Below, one piece after another: positions 1 to 5,280 of a DNA stretch of 5,313 nt; the stretch's first letter is position 1, and every line of letters starts with the position of its first letter. Both the position numbers and the translations under genes were made by a program. The notes beneath the pieces are model-generated. The model was not told where the DNA came from and did not search any database. It saw only the letters and a list, made by a program, of their open reading frames with translations. The stretch lies in assembly GCA_028822745.1 (NCBI GenBank), contig JAPKCZ010000185.1:1-5313 (forward strand), written 5' to 3'. Source of the stretch: Kiritimatiellia bacterium. Lineage in GTDB: Bacteria > Verrucomicrobiota > Kiritimatiellia > UBA8416 > JAIOPI01.

Positions 1-1236
1 ACCGTCGTTTGGGATCGCGAGACCGGTATTCCTGTGTACAACGCCATCGTCTGGCAATGTCGGCGAACCACGCAACGCTGCGAAGCGCTTAAGGCGCAGG
101 AATCTGACATCAAACGCCGCACCGGGCTGTTTGTTGATCCATATTTTTCGGCGACTAAGGTCGAATGGATCCTCGACAACGTGCCGGATGGGCGAGCGCG
201 GGCAGAAGCCGGTGCATTATGTTTCGGAACGATCGATACATGGATATTGTGGAAGCTAACCGGTGGACGGGTGCACGCAACAGAGCCGAGCAATGCATCG
301 CGTACCTTATTAATGGACATTTCGGAGAGGCAGTTTTCAGCGGATCTCCTCAACACGTTTAACATTCCCGCCAGCATGCTCCCTGAATTGCATGATAGTG
401 ATGATCTACACGGATACGTGGATTCGAAATGGATTGGAAAAGAAGTTCCAATTCATGCGATTTTAGGTGATCAGCAGGCGTCGTTGTTTGCCCATGCTGG
501 CTGGCGCCAAGGGGTTGTGAAAAACACGTACGGAACAGGCTTGTTTTTAATGGCGGCGACGGGGGAGGACCTACCCGAATCGGGGCGACTGTTGAATACC
601 GTAGCGTGGCAAACGGGCGGAAAGGTAACCTACGCTATCGAAGGCAGCGTGTTTGCCGGTGGTGCTGCCGTTCAGTGGTTGCGAGACGGCCTTGAACTGA
701 TTGATGATGCCGACGAAACGCAAGCCTTGGCCGAGTCGCTTGATGGCAACGACGACGTCTACTTTGTTCCAGCGCTGTCCGGGTTGGGCGCACCATACTG
801 GGATCCGAACGCACGCGGAACGATCATCGGGCTGACGCGCCAGACCACGCGCGCCCATTTGGCCCGAGCGACGCTAGAGGCGATAGCGTACCAGAGCCGC
901 GATGTCATCGATGCTTTCGCCTCCATTGTGCCCGACGCTGAATTCGATCGATTGCGGGTTGATGGGGGGGCATGTCGAAATGATTTTCTTATGCAGTTTC
1001 AAGCCGACCTTTTGCAACGCCCTGTAATTCGCCCGAAAATCCTAGAGTCGACAGCCCTGGGCTCTGCAGGATTGGCCGCAATTGCATGCGGGTTCTGGAC
1101 CCGAGAGGCATTTGCGGATATTAATGGACCTGAACGCGTTTTCGAACCACTTGCCTCAGCGGCTGATATGGATACGCTGTATACCCGCTGGCTACAGGCT
1201 GTGGAACGAAGTCGGATGTGGAAAACTGAACCCTGA
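1..1236 (+). CDS. glpK: Glycerol kinase, 5' end cut by window edge
   Basis: Glycerol kinase of the FGGY carbohydrate kinase family phosphorylates glycerol with ATP to sn-glycerol 3-phosphate in the cytoplasm. The frame is open from base 1, giving 411 visible residues; the GTG at 34 is an internal Val codon, not the start. By alignment from memory with E. coli GlpK, the first visible residue corresponds to about residue 87, so roughly 86 N-terminal residues, including the first ATP loop and the glycerol-binding Arg/Glu pair, lie outside. Visible family landmarks are YNAIVWQCRR (substrate Trp codon at 52), DPYFSATK (Tyr codon at 142), GDQQASLF (catalytic Asp codon 469-471), KNTYGTG, GLGAPYWDPNARG and DGGACRNDFLMQFQ. 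The frame is intact to the TGA. The segment aligning with the E. coli fructose-1,6-bisphosphate loop (GGKGGTR) reads SKWIGKE, so that allosteric site is probably absent. The stop lies 19 bases before queC, which allows co-transcription. Confidence 0.96.
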   Translation, partial: TVVWDRETGIPVYNAIVWQCRRTTQRCEALKAQESDIKRRTGLFVDPYFSATKVEWILDNVPDGRARAEAGALCFGTIDTWILWKLTGGRVHATEPSNASRTLLMDISERQFSADLLNTFNIPASMLPELHDSDDLHGYVDSKWIGKEVPIHAILGDQQASLFAHAGWRQGVVKNTYGTGLFLMAATGEDLPESGRLLNTVAWQTGGKVTYAIEGSVFAGGAAVQWLRDGLELIDDADETQALAESLDGNDDVYFVPALSGLGAPYWDPNARGTIIGLTRQTTRAHLARATLEAIAYQSRDVIDAFASIVPDAEFDRLRVDGGACRNDFLMQFQADLLQRPVIRPKILESTALGSAGLAAIACGFWTREAFADINGPERVFEPLASAADMDTLYTRWLQAVERSRMWKTEP

Positions 1237-1245
1237 ATCCAAGGC

Positions 1246-1250
1246 AGGAA
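1246..1250 (+). promoter_or_regulatory. Ribosome binding site of queC, deciding a GTG start
   Basis: AGGAA lies 5 bases before the GTG at 1256. The open frame extends upstream to an ATG at 1082 inside glpK, but that start would add 58 residues ahead of the N-terminal ATP loop that normally sits within the first 15 residues of QueC. The motif position and this Shine-Dalgarno sequence both point to the GTG. Confidence 0.7.
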
Positions 1251-1255
1251 TTGAC

Positions 1256-1942
1256 GTGAAAGTTGTCGTGTTACTTAGTGGTGGAATGGACTCCGTTACC
1301 GCGCTCTACGAGGCCAACGCTCGCGATGATGTTGTCGCGGCGCTGAGTGTTGATTATGGCGCAAAACACAACGCCTGCGAACTGCCGTTTGCCGCTTGGC
1401 ATTGTGAGGCCCTGTCGATTCCCCACGAGGTTGTCAGTTTACCCTTCGTGGACCGACTGTTTCGCTCGCACTTGTTGACGTCAGGTGATGCTGTGCCAGA
1501 TGGGCACTACGAAGAAGAGTCTATGAAGCAGACTGTTGTTCCTTTTCGCAACGCGATCATGCTCTCGATTGCAACAGGCTTTGCTGAAAGCCTTGAAGCG
1601 GCGGGTGTCGTCATTGCTGCTCACGCTGGGGATCATGCAATTTATCCGGATTGTCGCGAATCGTTCATGTCTGCAATGGGAAACGCTATGGAACTGGGTA
1701 CCTATGCGCATGTCGCACTGATACGCCCGTTCATCGATATGACAAAGACAGATATTGTCAAAAGGGCTGCCGCGCAACAGGTGCGTCTAGATAAGACCTG
1801 GTCATGCTACAAGGGTGGGGATGTGCAGTGCGGCACGTGTGGCACCTGTGTGGAACGGCGTGAAGCCTTTCTGTGCGCAGGGGTTCAAGATCCTACGACG
1901 TATTTGGCTAGCCCGCCGCTACCCGAACGGCCATCCGAATAA
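1256..1942 (+). CDS. queC: 7-cyano-7-deazaguanine (preQ0) synthase QueC
   Basis: QueC converts 7-carboxy-7-deazaguanine, ammonia and ATP to preQ0 in the cytoplasm, the last step before queuosine-specific reactions. The 228-residue product has the usual family length. It opens with an ATP-pyrophosphatase loop (SGGMDS, residues 8-13), followed by VDYGAKHNACE (32-42), VPFRNAIML (95-103), AGDHAIYPDCR (124-134) and TKTDIV (163-168). The zinc site is Cys184-X7-Cys192-X2-Cys195-X2-Cys198, directly after TWS. All residues I would expect for an active enzyme are present. The start is GTG with a good ribosome binding site; the longer upstream frame overlaps glpK and does not resemble QueC. It begins 19 bases after glpK and is followed by queE after a 49-base gap that contains a hairpin. 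Together with queE and queD it forms a preQ0 module. The sequence does not show whether the product feeds tRNA queuosine or deazaguanine DNA modification. Confidence 0.96.
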   Translation: MKVVVLLSGGMDSVTALYEANARDDVVAALSVDYGAKHNACELPFAAWHCEALSIPHEVVSLPFVDRLFRSHLLTSGDAVPDGHYEEESMKQTVVPFRNAIMLSIATGFAESLEAAGVVIAAHAGDHAIYPDCRESFMSAMGNAMELGTYAHVALIRPFIDMTKTDIVKRAAAQQVRLDKTWSCYKGGDVQCGTCGTCVERREAFLCAGVQDPTTYLASPPLPERPSE

Positions 1943-1958
1943 CGCGTGCGGGCACGCG
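1943..1958 (+). other. GC-rich hairpin in the queC-queE gap
   Basis: Immediately after the queC TAA, CGCGTG (1943-1948) and CACGCG (1953-1958) form a perfect six-pair stem around a CGGG tetraloop; a seventh C-G pair could close the loop further. A smaller stem, GCCG-CGC-CGGC, follows at 1961-1971. Neither stem is followed by a run of T, so these are not ordinary intrinsic terminators. A role in mRNA stability or processing, or in partial attenuation between queC and queE, is possible but only inferred. The pairing itself is read directly from the sequence. Confidence 0.55.
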
Positions 1959-1981
1959 CCGCCGCGCCGGCTTAAATTGAT

Positions 1982-1985
1982 AGGA
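1982..1985 (+). promoter_or_regulatory. Ribosome binding site of queE, deciding its start
   Basis: AGGA lies 6 bases before the ATG at 1992. The frame stays open back to 1815 inside queC, but QueE proteins begin with a short strand leading into the SIQGEG motif. That motif is reached at residue 9 from this ATG, so the longer version is rejected. Confidence 0.7.
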
Positions 1986-1991
1986 TTAAAC

Positions 1992-2687
1992 ATGCGAATT
2001 TCTGAAATTTTTCATTCGATACAAGGCGAAGGGCTCTGCACGGGCGTTCCGTCGGTGTTTGTTCGCACGTCAGGGTGCAATCTCCGCTGCAGCTGGTGTG
2101 ATACGCCTTACACCTCGTGGGCCCCGGAGGGGGATGACCTCAGCGTCGCCGAAATTGTCTCGCAGGTTAACAGCTATGACTGCCGCCATGTCGTCATCAC
2201 CGGCGGAGAACCGATGGTCTCGGTAGGCATGCCTGAGTTGACACAGCACCTGCAGCGGGACGGCTTTCACGTGACCATCGAAACAAACGCCACGCGCTCC
2301 CCTGACGGTATTGCGGTCGATCTGGCGTCGCTGAGTCCGAAACTTGCAAACTCCACGCCAGACGCCGCGTTGCACCCGGTGGAAGCAAAAATGCATACCG
2401 AATCGCTTCGATTGAAGCCCGATGTTATCGACGCCTGGCTGGATTACTGCGCCTGCCAACTGAAATTTGTCGTTTCCAGCGAAGACGACATCACTGAGAT
2501 TAAGGACCTTCTCGGACGCCTGACCGTTCCGCTGCCGCCTGACCGCGTCATGCTTATGCCCGAAGGCATCACGCCAGAAGTCCTCGCGCAACGCCGAGAG
2601 ATGCTCATAGATCTTTGCAAACGGCATGGTTATAGGTATTGTTCCCGACTTCACATTGAGTTGTTTGGAAATGCACGAGGCACTTGA
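1992..2687 (+). CDS. queE: 7-carboxy-7-deazaguanine synthase QueE, radical SAM
   Basis: QueE is a radical S-adenosylmethionine enzyme that contracts the ring of 6-carboxy-5,6,7,8-tetrahydropterin to 7-carboxy-7-deazaguanine. The 231-residue product shows the substrate and SAM motifs in order: SIQGEG (residues 9-14), the iron-sulfur cluster motif Cys29-X3-Cys33-X2-Cys36 followed by Asp37, the SAM-contacting TGGEP (70-74), ETNAT in the middle, and a C-terminal HIELFGN that matches the family's usual ending. The classic CX3CX2C spacing is used rather than the expanded CX14CX2C of some proteobacterial QueE. The stretch after the cluster motif (TPYTSWAPEGDD) is unlike E. coli QueE and resembles versions I associate with PVC-group bacteria; that impression is weak. 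The stop is only 3 bases before queD, and the queD ribosome binding site lies inside this gene, so the two are very probably translated from one mRNA. Confidence 0.96.
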   Translation: MRISEIFHSIQGEGLCTGVPSVFVRTSGCNLRCSWCDTPYTSWAPEGDDLSVAEIVSQVNSYDCRHVVITGGEPMVSVGMPELTQHLQRDGFHVTIETNATRSPDGIAVDLASLSPKLANSTPDAALHPVEAKMHTESLRLKPDVIDAWLDYCACQLKFVVSSEDDITEIKDLLGRLTVPLPPDRVMLMPEGITPEVLAQRREMLIDLCKRHGYRYCSRLHIELFGNARGT

Positions 2688-2690
2688 ATC

Positions 2691-3146
2691 ATGCCCTATA
2701 GAATTTGTAAGACCTTTGAAATTGAAAGTGGCCACATGCTGAGCAAGCATCCGGCCAACTGCAAATTTCCGCATGGTCATAGCCGTACCGTTGAGTTGGT
2801 TCTGCGGGCGGACACGCTCGATAATAATGAAATGGTTTGTGACTACAAGGTGCTCAAGACCTTGCTTGCCGACTTTCTCGACACGCTGGACCATGCCATG
2901 TGCATGAACACAGATGATCCTCAATTCGAGGCGATGCAGACACAGTACGGTGCACGCATTGTCGCGTTTCAAAAGGAAGACCCAACCACCGAAGTTCTTG
3001 CTCGCTATATATACGAATTTTGCAAAGAGGCGCTCGCCGATTATGCCCGTGCGAATGATGGAGTGTATCACCTGCGTGAGGCTGTAGCGCTTGAGCGAGT
3101 GCGCGTATCGGAGACGAGCTCAAGCTGGGCAGAGTATTGTGCCTAG
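2691..3146 (+). CDS. queD: 6-carboxytetrahydropterin synthase QueD
   Basis: QueD converts 7,8-dihydroneopterin triphosphate to 6-carboxy-5,6,7,8-tetrahydropterin, the first committed step to preQ0. The 151-residue product is a single-domain PTPS-family enzyme (T-fold). The zinc ligands are His15 (ESGHML) and His28 and His30 in PHGHS. The catalytic Cys24 sits in the C-X3-HGH arrangement, which favours QueD over the PTPS-III folate-type variants that carry Glu there. Asp67-His68 (LDHAMCMN) completes the likely catalytic set, and Glu101 (TTEVLA) and Glu141 (VRVSET) are candidate pterin anchors. Its Shine-Dalgarno sequence, GAGG at 2677-2680, lies within the end of queE, 10 bases before the ATG. 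The stop codon TAG is part of a predicted stem that runs into the gap before the Nudix gene. FolE, which makes its substrate, is not encoded here. Confidence 0.95.
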   Translation: MPYRICKTFEIESGHMLSKHPANCKFPHGHSRTVELVLRADTLDNNEMVCDYKVLKTLLADFLDTLDHAMCMNTDDPQFEAMQTQYGARIVAFQKEDPTTEVLARYIYEFCKEALADYARANDGVYHLREAVALERVRVSETSSSWAEYCA

Positions 3147-3209
3147 GTTCCGAAATTTGACGTCTCTTGCGTACGAATGGGTCGTGCCAAGTTTCGAGCA
3201 CACACCTAG
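3143..3209 (+). other. Candidate structured RNA spanning the queD stop and queD-Nudix gap
   Basis: Three nested complementary segments can be read by eye. The outer stem is CTAGGT (3143-3148) with ACCTAG (3204-3209). The middle stem is CGAAATTTG (3151-3159) with CAAGTTTCG (3188-3196), nine pairs including one T-G wobble. The inner stem is GTACGA (3171-3176) with TCGTGC (3182-3187), six pairs including one wobble, around an ATGGG loop. The middle and inner stems abut on the 3' side and are separated by an 11-base bulge (3160-3170) on the 5' side. No T-run follows, so this is not an intrinsic terminator. It ends 23 bases before the Nudix ATG and does not cover that gene's ribosome binding site (GAAGGT, 3222-3227). 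It could be a leader fold or a processing site. Function is unknown; I saw no match to a riboswitch class I know. Confidence 0.4.
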
Positions 3210-3232
3210 CTGTTGCAATCTGAAGGTATGAG

Positions 3233-3772
3233 ATGAGCGACGAATGGATTTTACATTCAAAACGCAGCATTCTTGATTGCGGTCGCTTTTTGCGTGTCGA
3301 AGCACACGACCTAGAGCTGCCCGACGGCGTTCGAATTCCTGACTGGCCATTCATCATCACGCCCGACTACGTGAACGTAGTGGCCATAACGCCAGATATG
3401 AAGTTTCTGTGTTTTCGTCAAACAAAGTATGCCATTGAAGGCGAGTCACTCTCCATGGTTGGTGGCTATATTGATCAGGGCGAAACGCCTGTTGATGCCG
3501 CAAAGCGGGAAGTTCTCGAAGAAACGGGCTACACGTCCGATACTTGGGAATCCTTGGGTAGCTATGTTGTGGACGCAAATCGCGGCTGCGGTAACGCCCA
3601 TCTTTTCCTCGCACGTGATGCTGTCAAAGTTGCTGATGCGGTCAGCGATGACCTCGAAGCCCAAGAATTTGTTCTTCTCACCCGTTCCGAGATCGAAACG
3701 GCGCTGGATAACGGTGATTTCAAGGTTCTCGCCTGGTCTGCCGTGATGGCGCTGGCGCTTCGTGTGATTTGA
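3233..3772 (+). CDS. Nudix hydrolase, ADP-ribose pyrophosphatase-like
   Basis: Nudix enzymes hydrolyse nucleoside diphosphates linked to another group, using a metal-binding helix. The 179-residue product has a complete Nudix box, GX5EX7REVLEETGY, with Gly78, Glu84, Arg92-Glu93, Glu96-Glu97 and Gly99. The N-terminal half (residues 9-62) forms the beta strands typical of ADP-ribose pyrophosphatase-type members (LDCGRFLRVEAHDLELPDG, then VNVVAITPDMKFLCFRQTK). After the box comes LGSYVVDANRGCGNAHLFLA, where classic ADP-ribose enzymes have a proline-containing specificity segment. The substrate therefore cannot be assigned; ADP-ribose, a sugar nucleotide or a damaged nucleotide are all possible. 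The start ATG at 3233 follows GAAGGT by 5 bases, and the ATG at 3228 runs straight into a stop. It lies 86 bases after queD, across a predicted RNA fold, and may be a downstream operon member. A link to 7-deazaguanine metabolism is only a guess from position. Confidence 0.9.
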   Translation: MSDEWILHSKRSILDCGRFLRVEAHDLELPDGVRIPDWPFIITPDYVNVVAITPDMKFLCFRQTKYAIEGESLSMVGGYIDQGETPVDAAKREVLEETGYTSDTWESLGSYVVDANRGCGNAHLFLARDAVKVADAVSDDLEAQEFVLLTRSEIETALDNGDFKVLAWSAVMALALRVI

Positions 3773-3831
3773 GATCGAAATCCGGTTGCCGCTTGGCGTG
3801 CTGGAATGTTAGGCTCTCCCCATTCATCAAC

Positions 3832-3838
3832 TATTAAT
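3832..3838 (+). promoter_or_regulatory. Weak candidate -10 element before the LysM lipoprotein gene
   Basis: TATTAAT is the only AT-rich, -10-like patch in the 88-base gap before the lipoprotein gene, and it would give a short leader of about 15 bases. The expected -35 position near 3809 shows no good TTGACA match, so support is poor. The gap otherwise holds a five-pair inverted repeat (GAATG 3804-3808 with CATTC 3821-3825) and no clear terminator for the Nudix gene. Confidence 0.2.
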
Positions 3839-3860
3839 ACAAGAACGGGTAGGGCCCACC

Positions 3861-4481
3861 ATGCTCAATCAAATGCCAAGACGACTGATTCGCGGATTTC
3901 GACTACTTTCTATCGTGTTGGGATTGGGCATGCTCACCGGCTGCCAGACCGTGACGCAGCAACAGCATACCCAGGACCAAGCCAAGATCCGTACGCAGCT
4001 CATGCGATTACAGAGCGACGTCGAACGGCTGGATGCTCGAATGGACAGTGTCCAGCAGGAGCGAACGCAACTTTATGAACAAGTCGGCGCATTGCAACAG
4101 GCATTGAATGATAACACGCGTCAATTGGATCAGCGTCTTGCTGCTGTCGAATCAGGTATGACGGCCGTTTCTGAACAGCAAAAGCGTGACAAGACTGACA
4201 TCGTCAACGGTCTGAGCAAACAGATGGCTGCCATCGTTCAAGAGCAGCGCTCAACGGCCACGGCGCAGATTTCTTCGGAAGGTTACGAACACGTCGTCAA
4301 ATCGGGGCAAACGTTGTCTGAAATAGCGGCGGCGTACGGCGTAACACCTGCCATTATTGTGCGTGCCAATAAAATGAAGAACGCCAACGTTCTGCGTGTC
4401 GGACAGGTTTTGTTTATTCCGGAAGAGGCTGACGCCAGCGAACGGGCGTTGATTTTTCCGGTGGTAGGATCAACATACTGA
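3861..4481 (+). CDS. Lipoprotein with coiled coil and C-terminal LysM domain
   Basis: The 206-residue product is an exported, lipid-anchored envelope protein that probably binds peptidoglycan. The N-terminus has basic residues (RR at 7-8, R11, R14), a hydrophobic core (15-25) and a lipobox LTGC with the modified Cys28. Residue 29 is Gln, not Asp, so by the E. coli sorting rule it would go to the outer membrane; that rule may not hold in this organism. Residues about 35-135 are Gln- and charge-rich with heptad-like spacing and are predicted coiled coil, likely oligomerising. Residues 142-187 form one LysM domain (YEHVVKSGQTLSEIAAAYGV ending in VGQVLFIP), the glycan-binding fold. A 19-residue tail follows. 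The start ATG has AGGG 6 bases upstream; a second in-frame ATG at 3873 is also possible. Its last 68 bases are antisense to the end of the minus-strand membrane protein gene. The architecture resembles YbgF/CpoB-like or NlpD-like envelope proteins only in general terms, and no specific family is assigned. Confidence 0.9.
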   Translation: MLNQMPRRLIRGFRLLSIVLGLGMLTGCQTVTQQQHTQDQAKIRTQLMRLQSDVERLDARMDSVQQERTQLYEQVGALQQALNDNTRQLDQRLAAVESGMTAVSEQQKRDKTDIVNGLSKQMAAIVQEQRSTATAQISSEGYEHVVKSGQTLSEIAAAYGVTPAIIVRANKMKNANVLRVGQVLFIPEEADASERALIFPVVGSTY

Positions 4482-5280
4482 TCCATTTTTTCCCCTGATA
4501 GGGGGCAAAACTCGGGCCGCCATTGTGTCCAGATGAGCCCGCACCAATAACGTCACGCCGTGATTCAGCTTGCACGAGCATTTCGATACGGTTCGTCAGT
4601 GTCGGTAGGATTTTCACCATTTCGTCCAGCTGACTGGCCAATGCACGCTTCTCCGAGTCTACCTTCGCAACCAAGGCGCGCAGTGCGTCAATATCATCAG
4701 CGTAGCCTGCCATGTTGGTGTTGAGGAGTTTCGACTGTTTATCGCGTTGTGAAGATTCGCTCGAAAGCGCTGTACGTAGTTCGCCGAACTGTTCTCCGGC
4801 CGAGACCAAACGCTGATTCTGTTCCGTGAGGGTCTTTTGGGCGTCAGCGCGGTCGGTTGCGGCGGCCATATCAATACGATTTACGTCCGCACGCATCGAC
4901 GCAGTCCACGCTGAACCCAGAAAATAGGCCGCCCCAGAAAGAACAATCAAAAGTGTGGCAAATATGGAGGACATCCACACAATCTTACGACGCAGACGGG
5001 CTCGCTCCTGATTCAAGTATTCATGAAATGCTTCAAGAATGGGAAATTCAGATACGTCGTTCACACCTGTTAGGGCACTGTTGCTTTCGGCGACAGCCGT
5101 TATCGGCCCTTTTGGCGAAGGTAATCCCTTGCGCCGGGAGGCCTCGCGAACGACAATTCTGGGGGGTAGTTCTTCCACAGTTCTCTTCAATCGCATCCAA
5201 GGTCTTGGTTTAAACGGAACCTTTTTCTTGTTGTCTACTTCAGCAGGTGGCTGCTCGTCAATTGGTTCGGTTTCTGGCAT
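4414..5280 (-). CDS. Unrecognised single-pass membrane protein with periplasmic coiled coil
   Basis: I do not recognise this 288-residue protein. Residues 1-60 are rich in Pro, Glu, Lys and Arg and probably disordered (for example PFKPRPW and VEELPPRIVVREASRRKG). Residues 78-98 form a likely amphipathic helix ending in the basic RARLRRK. One membrane segment follows at about 100-122 (IVWMSSIFATLLIVLSGAAYFL in outline). The basic flank predicts N-terminus inside and C-terminus in the periplasm. Residues about 126-240 are charged, Ala-, Gln- and Ser-rich with heptad character and predicted coiled coil, then a Gly/Pro-rich tail. The first in-frame start is ATG 5280, since upstream the frame meets TAA at 5313-5311 with no other start. 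No good Shine-Dalgarno sequence sits close to it; GAGG plus a run of G ends 15 bases away. The frame is long and intact with sensible composition, so it is very likely real. It converges on and overlaps the LysM lipoprotein gene, hinting at an envelope role. Confidence 0.8.
   Translation of the reverse strand: MPETEPIDEQPPAEVDNKKKVPFKPRPWMRLKRTVEELPPRIVVREASRRKGLPSPKGPITAVAESNSALTGVNDVSEFPILEAFHEYLNQERARLRRKIVWMSSIFATLLIVLSGAAYFLGSAWTASMRADVNRIDMAAATDRADAQKTLTEQNQRLVSAGEQFGELRTALSSESSQRDKQSKLLNTNMAGYADDIDALRALVAKVDSEKRALASQLDEMVKILPTLTNRIEMLVQAESRRDVIGAGSSGHNGGPSFAPYQGKKWISMLILPPEKSTPVRWRQPLPE
4485..4510. other. T-run, C4/G4 stem, A-run palindrome just past the lipoprotein stop
   Basis: Four bases after the lipoprotein TGA, a T-run is followed by CCCC (4492-4495), a TGATA loop, GGGG (from 4501), then GC and AAAA. 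The T and A runs could extend the stem with a small bulge. The order is T-stem-A, the reverse of the A-stem-T order of a bidirectional intrinsic terminator, so neither strand gives a hairpin followed by U. It also encodes part of the minus-strand protein. I list it as an inverted repeat without a function. Confidence 0.3.

Noticed and set aside
34..36. GTG at 34 as the start of glycerol kinase
   Set aside because: The frame is open from base 1 and the residues before it (TVVWDRETG) match the glycerol kinase family, so the gene simply begins outside the window.
2070..3071. A 333-residue open frame on the minus strand antisense to queE and queD
   Set aside because: It lies wholly opposite two well-supported enzymes, its translation has no recognisable motif and the Cys/His/Arg-rich composition of a shadow frame, and it crosses the queE-queD junction without regard to either gene.
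3157..3162. TTGACG as a -35 box for a Nudix promoter
   Set aside because: No acceptable -10 sequence lies 16-18 bases downstream, and the bases are part of, or next to, the predicted middle stem.
2854..3360. A 168-residue minus-strand frame across the queD-Nudix gap
   Set aside because: It is antisense to the end of queD and the start of the Nudix gene, it is Arg/Ser-rich with no motif, and the intergenic RNA fold explains the complementary bases better than coding would.
3804..3825. GAATG/CATTC inverted repeat before the lipoprotein gene as an operator or terminator
   Set aside because: Only five pairs with a 12-base loop, no T-run and no known operator match; this is within what chance would give.
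4283..4486. A 67-residue minus-strand frame starting MDQYVDPTTGKINARS
   Set aside because: The first residues look protein-like, but the rest is antisense to the LysM domain and has no motif. The larger minus-strand frame overlaps its start and is better supported. I considered it as a frameshifted true C-terminus of the membrane protein, and the overlap finding keeps that open.
4491..4510. Hairpin after the LysM gene as an intrinsic terminator
   Set aside because: The T-run precedes the stem and the A-run follows it, so on neither strand is the stem followed by a U-tract. It also lies inside coding sequence of the minus-strand gene.
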